Of a DNA stretch of 64,000 nt, positions 55,901 through 64,000 are shown piece after piece (the first letter of the stretch is position 1; each line of letters begins with the position of its first letter). A program made the position numbers and the translations under genes. Source of the DNA: Angiostrongylus vasorum (Eukaryota; Nematoda; Chromadorea; Rhabditida; Metastrongylidae); the NCBI GenBank assembly GCA_018806985.1, contig JADANN010000339.1, positions 124,001-188,000 of the forward strand. Reading direction: 5' to 3'. The notes under the pieces are model-generated. The model searched no databases, was not told the DNA's origin, and saw only the letters and a list, made by a program, of their open reading frames with translations.

Positions 55901-56335
55901 AGAATAGAAAAAAGCAGAGCTTGGCGACTTTCAAAAAACCCAACTGTGATTTTCTTTTCTTTTTTTCCAAAGATGAATTTCCACGGAACAGACGTGCTAT
56001 GAACAGGTATCCTGCTTGACGACTGTTATTCCAACTTCGGACTGATGTCCATAATTCTCATTATCTTGTATTTCTTACAGCAACTTTCCAGAGGAATCTC
56101 CTTTTGCAAACCACTACTCAGATCCTAAAGATTACACAGAACGTGCACTTTTGCTCTCATCGGATGTGCATATTAGTGAGTAGCAATTTACAATATTGAT
56201 TTTTTCCTGACAAGATTAAAAATCTCCTGTAAATTAAAGCAATTCTTAGAAGGTAAAGGGATGGCAAAACCTAAAACAGCTGCACATCGTGATGTTATCT
56301 TCTCTCTGTCACACGCACACCAAGAAGACGACCGA
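55901..56335. other. Unique sequence between RTE pieces
   Basis: It contains the exon-like segment 56081-56175, described separately. Nothing else recognised. Confidence 0.4.
56081..56175 (+). CDS. Candidate internal exon of an unidentified gene
   Basis: It is bounded by a consensus acceptor TATTTCTTACAG and a donor TTA|GTGAGT, 95 nt. One frame is open and protein-like (NFPEESPFANHYSDPKDYTE, then RALLLSSDVHI), entering one base into the exon and leaving one base over. It sits in non-repetitive sequence between RTE fragments. No domain is recognised. Confidence 0.42.
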
Positions 56336-56520
56336 CCCCCTATGGTCTAAGTTTTTTACGAAAGCCCTGAAAGAACGATATAATGCTCAACGGGTCGCTA
56401 GAGGGACCAGAACCCACTGGGTTACTATTGCACGCGACCGAGAAAGATGGAGGGTTTAATGGCTCCCGCTCGAGTCATTCGACGATCAACGGGGCTACAG
56501 GTGATACAGGCGATAAAAAG
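56335..56520 (+). mobile_element. RTE 3'-end fragment
   Basis: It encodes the last part of the RTE ORF (KALKERYNAQRVARGTRTHW, then TIARDRERWRV) and ends with the tail CTACAGGTGATACAGGCGAT. It is 5'-truncated, and a PLE fragment follows directly. Confidence 0.85.
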
Positions 56521-56524
56521 TTGC

Positions 56525-57305
56525 TTAAGTGAACCAGTTATAGAGAACTCGGTAACAGTGCTCGAAATACCAACGGGCACTCGAGAAACCAGCCAGTTTG
56601 CAGCCACCTGCATGGCTGTCGATGTGCAATGCAAAATTGTCCAACATGCCCTAGCGGTAGAGACGGTGACTGCAAGAGATCGGGTACGGTGTACCTAATC
56701 TCTTGCAAAAGGGCATGGCGGTGAATTGCTTGGAGGAACGGGTAGACCACTCTGCTCCTGTACAGAAAAAACATTCAGGAGGTAAATTTAAATTGAGACC
56801 AAACACTCCGCTACATGTTTATGAGACACAGCAAAATAACGTTGAATATTTTGAAATAAAAGTCACTAGTCTCGCACGGGAATCCATATGATCAGCGCGT
56901 TGAACTCTTTAAGCCTTTTGGATTATTTCCAAAGATCCAAAACACGAATGACCTAGGGCCATTCCTAAGGCTGATTCTTTGATCTGTGCCAGGCACATTC
57001 CTCGCCCGTGTCCGTCTCTCCGTGCGGCTGGTACCCACCAAATAATTGGGGCCTTGTAAAAAACAGAATCGCGGGTGTTTAAAAGAAGCCATTTATTATG
57101 TGTATAGAAATCTATGTGATACCTTTTGTCTGCTGACTTTATAAAAGTGTTCAGCTCATTAGATTGCATGTCAATTTGACCTTTCCAGGCTCTAAAGAAG
57201 GCGAAACGCCGAAACTTCAGCTATTCTGTACTGATAAATGCTTTATTACCAACTTCATGTCTGCTCATCAAGGAAAGTTTGCTGCCAATTTTCCAATTTA
57301 AGAAA
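56525..57305 (+). mobile_element. Penelope-like element 3' half, plus copy
   Basis: It starts just upstream of the zinc-knuckle (CPTCPSGRDGDCKRSGTVYL), passes into a decayed GIY-YIG region with a frameshift after LISCK, and ends in the terminal repeat. The hammerhead-like motif is CTAAAGAAGGCGAAACGCCG at 57192-57211, followed by AAACTTCAGCT. The outer end near 57300 reads CCAATTTTCCAATTTAAGAA, unlike the usual terminus. Confidence 0.78.
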
Positions 57306-57535
57306 TGTCTTGTGCCTCTGACGAGGTGGAACCTGTTGCTTGCTCGTAGTAAACGGCGTTGCTGCAACTGTTTTATCCTGCCCCTATAATGAACTGCATC
57401 TCTAAGTAGCGAAAACATTCGTTAACTCTTTTCAAGGCATCAAAATATGGTTGACATAAAAAATCTGGACAATTATGAGGTGGATGTAAAAAAATCTACT
57501 TTTTTCTCTCACCCACTATTCTAACCAAATTTAAG

Positions 57536-57614
57536 TATTCTGATCTTTGCAATGGACAACGCGATTGTCTAAACGGTGAAGACGAGTCACCTTTACAATC
57601 TCATTTTCATCAGT
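57536..57614 (+). CDS. Candidate exon with an LDL-receptor class A half-motif
   Basis: The frame reads YSDLCNGQRDCLNGEDES, which fits the calcium-binding second half of an LDL-A repeat (C-N/D-G-x-x-D-C-x-D/N-G-x-D-E). In known LDL-A repeats these acidic residues bind calcium in extracellular ligand-binding modules. The acceptor (AATTTAAG) is usable but not consensus. The donor is uncertain: CATCA|GTTGGT would join in phase to the exon-like piece at 58462. The sixth cysteine is not at the usual distance. The parent gene is unidentified, probably secreted or membrane-bound. Confidence 0.45.
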
Positions 57615-58119
57615 TGGTTTGTGATACATTCAATTTGAACATTGTATTTTTCCTAAACATGAATCGTTTAGGTTTTTATTACTTCATTTACCTTTTAGGT
57701 ACCAAGTATTCATTTGTAGCGTTGTTCTTTTGAAATCCGAAAGACTCCTAACAGTGAAAGAAAAGTGGGTTGCGTGGCCAGAGTCCTAGAAAGGCTATGT
57801 GATAGTTGAACCATATATGCAGCTTAAGTCTAGGTGATTATCACCGCTATAGAGCGCTCTTATTTGACCATGATAGAGAGACGGTAGTGTATACTGCCAT
57901 CGTTTTACATGCTCATCATAAAAAAACGAAATAATTGGCAACATTGCAAACCTCTCCAGTCGATAAATAGCTGAAGGTAGCCATTCCCGGTGACTAATAC
58001 ACACCCCAGTGGCGGGGATATGTTGGGATCGAATTGAAAAATTCCTGCTATATCACCAGTTGGATGGAAATAGGTTCTTTTTAAAAGCAAGCTAATAATA
58101 GTAAATAAAAAAACGATAA

Positions 58120-58390
58120 AACTCTCGGCGTTGACCATTTCCTGAGGGATGCGCCGTGCATTCAACTTCATTAACCATCTTCTGGAGGTGATTGAATGCA
58201 TATTTGGCCTTAACAACTCGCGGTGGCCTACTGATGTATAGAGCCAGTGCTGCTATCCTCCCCACACAAATCTGTTACCAATTTGTCGACCCCGGAGGGA
58301 TGGAAGGCTTGGTGGACCATGGGTGCACAGATCGATTCCATGTGTGTGTTGCAGGGCGCCTCCGACCACTGCGCCACACACGCCATTAAT
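58120..58390 (-). mobile_element. SINE family A copy
   Basis: Full-length minus copy. The head is at 58385 (GTGTGTGGCGCAGTGGTCGG), the central domain ATTGGTAACAGATTTGTGTG is decayed, and the tail is near 58125 (TCAACGCCGAGAGTTTTATC). Confidence 0.85.
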
Positions 58391-58461
58391 AGGTTTTTTT
58401 ATTAATAATATCCATTTGAAACACGACTTTCACTGAGAATGAAGTTATTTCGTTATTTCAG

Positions 58462-58548
58462 CATCGAGCCGAACTGGATGTACTTCGGGAACGGCTTCAC
58501 AAACGAGTGTAGAATTGGACCGACAAACGCAATTGACATTTCCCAGGA
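58462..58548 (+). CDS. Candidate exon truncated by a Penelope-like element
   Basis: After the acceptor TCGTTATTTCAG the frame EPNWMYFGNGFTNECRIGPT, then NAIDISQ, is open and protein-like, in sequence that is not part of any repeat. At 58549 it runs directly into the terminus of the PLE (GATCGACTTTCTATTAAACT), with no visible donor before the junction. The simplest reading is an exon broken by the insertion. A donor hidden at GAGT|GTAGAA inside it is possible. The domain is unrecognised. Confidence 0.42.
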
Positions 58549-60237
58549 TCGACTTTCTATTAAACTCGGCATTGGAATATGAATGCGTCGTTTTCTTGTT
58601 GAGCAATCGCAAGGTTGTTAAACAGCATACATTTACTCCCATATAAAAACACAATACAATACAACATTAGCTGACGTTTCGACAGTATCGCCTTCTTCAG
58701 AGCCTGGAAGAGAATACTGATATACAATTTATTAGGCCAAAGGCTTCATTAACGCTTACAATAAGACGAAAAAACTTTATGGCAATTACATGATCAACAG
58801 CTTCTCGAAACACTCACCGCTTTTTTACGTGACTTCCAAAGAAGAAGATTAGAACTGATTATAGTCACATAAGGTTGATGACTTCATTATCCCACATCAG
58901 AAATTGATGCGAACATACGGGGTCAGGTCGCGTATGACCTCTGGGCATTCATCCCTGCTATTCATTGTAGGGGTTTTTGGCATTTATCCAAAAAGCCTCA
59001 AGAAGTTTTTCGCGCTGGTGTTCTAGTCTCCTGCGCAAGGATATTGACTTTTACTTCAAAATCGTCCCCGCTGTGCTTTTGTATCCTATGCGTGCCTAGT
59101 GGGGTACTTTGTCTTAGTTTTCGTTTGCCATCTAGGTGTTCTTTTATACGGATACACAAAGGCCTGCCCGTTTCGCCAATATATTCATCTCCGCAATTAT
59201 TACACGAGATCAGGTATATCGTACCTGAACTCATGCAATCACCGTCCCTGCCGTAAGGGCAGATTACGCAATTTGTTGTTTCGCATAGACGGTCATACAG
59301 GCGGTTACGAACTAACTGACGACGTAGAGTAGCCGGTGGTATTTCAACTATCGCTACCGATTCCTCTAGACCTGCCCTTCTTAAGCATCGTTTAATCGCT
59401 ACGCTTACTTCATCGCTAATAAAGGGCAGCATAAACGGTACTTTCTTTTGGCCAAGTGTTTCGCTTGGGCGCGTCGCTCTCCTTCTAAACTTATCTCGTG
59501 GGGTTACTATTTCGTAGCCATTGGAGATGGCTATTTGCCGAGCCAAGTCGCGCGATTCTTCCTTTAGTTCCCCGGTTGTGCACACAGAGGTGGCTGTTCG
59601 AAACATGTTTCTCACAAGCGCCCTCTTTGTGTGTGAAGGGTGGGAAGAAAGGAAGTGAACGAGGATGTTCTTGTTACTTGGCTTTCGGTACCACTTTGTC
59701 AGGTAACCGCTACTTGATAGGCTTATTTGGACGTTTAAAAACGGAGGCCAGTTTTTTCTCGGCTTCTCCCGGGTGAACTTAATGTACGCAGACTGCTTAT
59801 TCAATAATTCAAAGCATTTGTCCATCTCCTCCTGCGTAGGGAAGATGACAAAACAATCACCTACATATCTGCAGTAGAGTAGTGGCCGGAGATCGAGAGC
59901 AGGGGCTTCTATCTTAGACATAAACACAATGGCAAGGCTTGGTGCCAGTCGCTGTCCCATAGCCAACCCCCTTATTTGCGCGAAATATTTTCCAGACCAT
60001 CTGAAAATCGAGCAATTTAGGCACTCCTTTAGAAAAGCCATTAGGTGCTGGATGGACAAGCCATGCATATTTATTCTTCCTTCATGTTCAACAAGAAGTT
60101 CGCAGATGACTTGCATTGCGGAGTCATTCGATACGTTGGTGTACAACGCAGTAAGGTCGAAGGACTCCATCACGTACGCGTAATTAGGAGACGCGTTACC
60201 CGGACTTTCTAGGAACATTTGGGTGTTTGTGAGGTGA
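58549..60237 (-). mobile_element. Penelope-like element, best-preserved copy, RT plus GIY-YIG endonuclease
   Basis: The 406-codon frame 58998-60218 has no internal stop. It covers most of the reverse transcriptase (ESFDLTALYTNVSNDSA, RGLAMGQRLAPSLAIVFM, the catalytic box, KNWPPFLNVQISLSSSGYLT). A cysteine knuckle (CETTNCVICPYGRDGDC) and the GIY-YIG core (GTIYLISCNNCGDEYIGETG, then RIKEHL) follow. Penelope-like elements copy their RNA into DNA and use the GIY-YIG nuclease to nick the target. The catalytic box reads YVGD instead of YVDD (codon 59859-59861), so this copy should be dead. The N-terminus is missing. The 3' terminal repeat (58549-58710) carries the hammerhead-like motif. The family resembles nematode PLEs; clade not assigned. 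Confidence 0.93.
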
Positions 60238-60241
60238 AGAG

Positions 60242-61645
60242 TTGGTGGCTATGGAACAGCGACTGGCACCAAGCCTTGCCATTGTGTTTATGTCTAAGAT
60301 AGAAGCCCCTGTTCTCGATCTCCGGCCACGACTCTACTGCAGATATGTAGATGATTGTTTTGTCATCTTCTCTACGCAGGAGGAGATGGACAAATGCTTT
60401 GAATTATTGAACGAGCAGTCTGAGTACGTTAATTTCACCCGGGAGAAACCGAGAAAAAACTGGCTTCCGTTTCTAAACGTTCAAATAAACCTATCAAGTA
60501 GCGGTTACATGACAAAGTGGTACCGGAAGCCAAGTAACAAGAACATCCTCGTTCATTTCCTTTCTTCCCAGCCTTCACACACAAAGAGAGCGTCGTAAGA
60601 AACACGTTTCGAACAGCCACCTCTGTGTACACAAGTAGGGAACTGAAGGAAGAATCGCGCAACTTGGCTCGGGAAATAGCCATCTATCTCCAATGGCTAC
60701 GAAGTAGTAACCCCACGAGATAAGTTTAGAAGGAGAGCGACCCGCCTAAGCGAAACACTTGGCCCAAAAGAAAGTCCCGTTTATGCTGCCCTTTATTAGC
60801 GATGAAGTAAGCGTAGCGATTAAACGATGCTTAAGAAGAGCAGGTCTAGAGGAATCGGTAGCGATAGTTGAAATACCACTGGCTACTCTACGTCGTCAGT
60901 TAGTTCGTAACCGCCTCGTGTGACCGTCTACGCGAAACAACAAATTGCATAATCTGCCCTTACGGCAGGGACGGTGATTGCATGAGTTCAGGTACGATAT
61001 ACCTGATCTCTTGTAATAATTGTGGAGATGAATATATTGGCAAAACGGGCAAACCTTTACCTGCCCTCATAAAAGAACACCTAGGTGGCAAACGAAAAGC
61101 AGAGACAAAGTACTCCTCTAGGTACGCATAGGATACAAAAGCATAGCGGAGACGATTTTGAAGTAAAAGTCAATGTCCTTGCACAGGAGACTAAAACACC
61201 AACGTAAAAACTTCTTGAGGCTTTTTGAATAAATGCCAAAAAGCCCTACAATGGATAGCAGGGAGAAATGCCCAGAGGTCACACGCGACCCTGACCCCCA
61301 TATGTTCGCATCAATTTCTGATCTGGGATAATGAAGTCATCAACCTTATGCGACTATAATCAGTTCTAATCTTCTTCATTGGAAGTCACGTAAAAAACGG
61401 TGAGTGTTTCGAGAAGCTGTTGACCATGTAATTGCCACAGAGTTTTTCGTCTTTTTGTAAATGTTATTAAAGCGTTTGGGCTAGTAAATTGTATGTCAGT
61501 ATACCCTTCCAGGCTCTGAAGAAGGCGATACTGCCGAAACGTCAGCTACTGTTGCATTGTATTGTGTTCTTCTATGGAAGTAAATGTATGCTGTTTAACA
61601 ACCTCGCGATTACTGAACAAGAAAAAAGAAAACGGCGCAATTAAC
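60242..61645 (+). mobile_element. Penelope-like element, head-to-head inverted partner
   Basis: A plus-oriented copy starting within RT (AMEQRLAPSLAIVFMSKIEA). It keeps the intact catalytic box CRYVDDCF and runs on to KWYRKPSNKNILVHFLSSQP before a deletion/frameshift near 60595. The GIY-YIG part follows in broken frames (GTIYLISCNNCGDEYIGKTG region, 60990-61080), then the 3' flank and terminal repeat to about 61641. It is about 95% identical by eye to the minus copy over the RT block and ends at the equivalent terminus. The two form a palindrome with about 1.4-kb arms and a 280-bp loop. Confidence 0.92.
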
Positions 61646-61874
61646 ATTGTATAACAAAAATTTTCTAGCATTTAAATTTGACCATTTATTTACTTTTTCT
61701 ATCTTAGTTCTTCTACAGGTTCCTCCTACTGTAATTTCTTATTTGCAAAGTGAATTTTGCAAAATCTTTGATGTCATGACATCGATATGAGCACTCAAGG
61801 AATTAGCTAATATAGCCTTTTTTTTCTTCGGCGCTCATAATGGGTATGGGAATTTAATTCATGTTTACTATGTT

Positions 61875-62175
61875 ACTGTTGGCGCGTGTGGCCCAGTGGT
61901 GGTCGGAGGCGCCATGCAACACACACGTGGAATAGATCCCTGCGCCCACGGTCCACCAAGCCTTCCATCACTCCGGGGTCGGAAATTTGGTACCAGACTT
62001 GCCTGGGAGAATAGCAGCACTGGTTCCATACATCGGTAGGTCACCACCAGTCATCGTTAAGGCCAGATATGCATTCAATCACCTCCGAACGATGGTTAGT
62101 GAAGTCGGATGCATGGTGGATGCCTCAGAGATTGCTCAACGCCGAGAGCTTTATCTTTCATCCTTTTTTAGGTTA
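61875..62175 (+). mobile_element. SINE family A copy
   Basis: A good plus copy. The head is GGCGCGTGTGGCCCAGTGGT and the B-box-like GTGGAATAGATCCC. It continues with ACCAAGCCTTCCATCACTCC, GGTACCAGACTTGCCTGGGA, TATGCATTCAATCACCTCCG and the tail CAACGCCGAGAGCTTTATC. Confidence 0.88.
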
Positions 62176-62309
62176 CTGCTACAAGAATTTGAATACCTAG
62201 ACATTGCATGCGATTGCATTCTCTAACTAAATCTTTTAGTGAATTATAAATTTCATCTTAAATTGAGGTAGCCGTTACTCAATGGTCGAAAACTAGTTCA
62301 ATACCCATA

Positions 62310-62605
62310 AGACCCCATCCTCTATTCAACTCAGAAGACCTGTCACTTCTCTGGGATCGACAATAATTTGGTGTCGGACTTCTCTGAGCACAACCTTCAT
62401 TCTCCGATCACAAGGGGTCTTTACCGCTTGTTGTGAACACCTGAAAACGTTCAAGCAGGATTGGCTTAAAATTCGAGGGAGGGTTGATTCGACCAGCATT
62501 CAACGACATTCATGAAGACAGCAAAGTCCTAAAGTGGCGGCTGAACCCACACGTATATCCTGGGACTATCGTGGAATATGAATGCGGGGAACCACAAATT
62601 GCAGG
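62310..62605 (+). repeat. SINE family B copy, heavily degenerate
   Basis: The central domain is decayed (AATTTGGTGTCGGACTTCTC near 62370). It is followed by CAGCATTCAACGACATTCAT, a GGCTGAACCCACACGTATAT block and AATATGAATGCGGGG, in the order of the family B 3' part. Confidence 0.5.
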
Positions 62606-62869
62606 CGTGCGGTATTCGCATGATGTGAAATGAACGATAACGTGAAAAAAATCAAATTCTTCAGTGAGAACTTGCATCACACCGAGTAATGTAAAAATTT
62701 GGAGAAGTCCGGCAAAATTTAGGCAATAAGTTCACATCAGCACCTTAGTTCAGCAAGCAATTTCCCTTTATTTCCTCCACATTGTGCTTGCTTTTGTGCA
62801 ATAATGAATAGAAGACATCGAGTTCTACAAACTTGTGTTATTCTTATCACTTTTTTTTTGGTTTTTTGG

Positions 62870-63005
62870 TTTTTGGGCAGCCAAGTCCGGTACCAATTCG
62901 CTCACTCCGGAAGCATGGAAGCGTCGGTGAGCGGCGGGCGTGGGGATCGATCCCGTGGGTGTATGTTGCAGGGCGCCTCCAACCACTGCGCCACACACCC
63001 TTCAT
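62870..63005 (-). mobile_element. SINE family A, 5' half
   Basis: Minus-oriented. The head is at 63000 (GGGTGTGTGGCGCAGTGGTT), with B box GGGATCGATCCCC, then the AATTGGTACCGGACTTGG end of the shared central domain at 62875-62895. The 3' half is absent. The upstream plus-strand frame from 62804 (hydrophobic, signal-peptide-like) is probably coincidental. Confidence 0.75.
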
Positions 63006-63195
63006 CTAATCTAATCTAAAAAGAATGATCTGTTGAACGTGACAATAATTTTTGGATAAAAAAAGAAGAAAGAGAGAAGCGAACTCTATTTTTTCTATTT
63101 TATGCCGTTTGCTTTGTATACCATTGGAAACTAAGTAAATTTTCATCTACCTACAAAGTTTTATTATTTTATTAAAGAAACGCACAAATTACACA

Positions 63196-63480
63196 GAGGC
63201 GCGTTTGGCGCAGTGATTAGAGGTGCCCTGCATTATACATGGGATCGAGCCCATGCCTCAGCATCACCAAGCTTTCCATCCCACCGAGTATCGGCAAATT
63301 TGTATCATATCTCTCTGAGGGGGATAGCAGCACTGCCTAGATACATCGGCAGGCCACCGTGAGTCAATGCAAAGGCCAGATTTGCATTGAATTAGGTTCA
63401 AACTTTGCTTAATGAAGTCAAATGCATAGCGCGTGCCTTGCGTGTTTGGTCAGCGCTGAGAGATTTATCTTTTTTTTCAT
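63196..63480 (+). mobile_element. SINE family A copy
   Basis: Plus-oriented. The head is GGCGCGTTTGGCGCAGTGAT, with B-box-like GGGATCGAGCCC. It continues with CACCAAGCTTTCCATCCCAC, AAATTTGTATCATATCTCTC, GGATAGCAGCACTGCCTAGA and CAGATTTGCATTGAATTAGG, with a tail near 63470. Confidence 0.82.
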
Positions 63481-63924
63481 TATGAATTATATGTGCGTTG
63501 TGTTTGACTGCCAGGCCAAAATCAGTTTGACGAGACGATAAATGTCACAAAACCTAGATGTCATAGGAAAGATGTATAAGCTCACAAATGTTTAGGTACG
63601 AAAAGCTTAATTTTACTCATGAAAACATTTCTATTAGAGAACGACCTTATAGTGTTGTCTCTTTAGACCTTTTACTTTCGGGTTAAATCATCCGATTATT
63701 GGTTTCTGTTTGGCTCTTCTCATCCTGTGAAACACGGCCGCTGACAGCTCCAGTTTCAGTGACTGCTGTTAGTAAGTAAGAAGCAAAAAAATTCAAACAA
63801 AAAACAAATGGTTTCAATTCAAAACTCCTGAGTTTCCAGGCATATCGATTGCATAGAATCTTCAGTATTGATTCATATTGCCATCATAAATGAACGTTTA
63901 AGCACTTGGTGTCGATCAATCCAG

Positions 63925-64000
63925 TAGGGATTCTTCGAGCATTTGACTTCATTAGAAGACTACTGAATGCGTATTTGGCCTAAATAACGATTTGTGGACC
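63925..64000 (-). repeat. SINE family A 3' fragment running off the window
   Basis: The plus strand shows the inverted 3' part: CATTTGACTTCATTAGAAGA and CTACTGAATGCGTATTTGGC, then a GATTTGTGG(A) block. More of the copy probably lies beyond position 64000. Confidence 0.6.

Noticed and set aside
62804..62880. Signal-peptide-like frame (MNRRHRVLQTCVILITFFLV)
   Set aside because: It reads through a T-rich run directly into a SINE A; the hydrophobicity comes from the T-rich stretch and no donor precedes the SINE.
1..64000. CRISPR arrays, bacterial operons, prophage or plasmid features
   Set aside because: The repeats are dispersed retroelements with nematode-type introns around them; nothing prokaryotic is present.

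Overview
This window looks like nuclear DNA from a strongylid nematode, most likely a hookworm or close relative. That is an inference from three things: nematode-style splice acceptors (TTTCAG), an acceptor sitting directly on a start codon as expected for spliced-leader trans-splicing, and dense RTE, Penelope-like and tRNA-derived SINE debris around a gene with small exons and kilobase introns. No rRNA, intact tRNA, CRISPR array, operon or bacterial feature is visible. Gene calls were made by reading splice sites and protein motifs by eye; no search was run.

One gene is well supported. A class A G-protein-coupled receptor (neuropeptide-receptor type, closest in style to the somatostatin/opioid/galanin group) runs on the + strand from 20852 to about 40727 in at least nine exons of about 75 to 170 bp. 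All seven membrane segments are present, with the DRY motif and the extracellular disulfide cysteines. The reading frame is broken once, by one extra T in a TTTT run at 33906-33909 in TM5. This is either an assembly error or a sign of decay. The introns are filled with retroelements.

A second gene is only hinted at on the + strand between about 48.6 and 58.5 kb. There are isolated exon-like pieces, one of them an LDL-receptor class A half-motif (57536), and they are separated by transposons. One piece (58462-58548) is cut directly by the end of a Penelope-like element.

The rest is mobile DNA. (1) Penelope-like elements (PLE: reverse transcriptase plus GIY-YIG endonuclease) have about 15 copies or fragments; the best is 58549-60237. 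(2) RTE-type non-LTR retrotransposons have copies at 14.4-16.3, 23.1-24.2, 24.7-25.9, 51.7-54.4, 54.4-55.9 and 56.3-56.5 kb. (3) There are two tRNA-headed SINE families, called A and B here, which share a central domain. (4) There is an unclassified interspersed family D, and a family E that may be a detached RTE 5' end. Nested insertions give relative ages.

The most unusual theme is a repeated palindrome architecture. At least four PLE or RTE copies are joined head-to-head to a shorter inverted copy of themselves, and the loop is always the extra 5' part of the longer copy. A second theme is a motif resembling a hammerhead-ribozyme core in the terminal repeat of nearly every PLE copy, always in the sense orientation.
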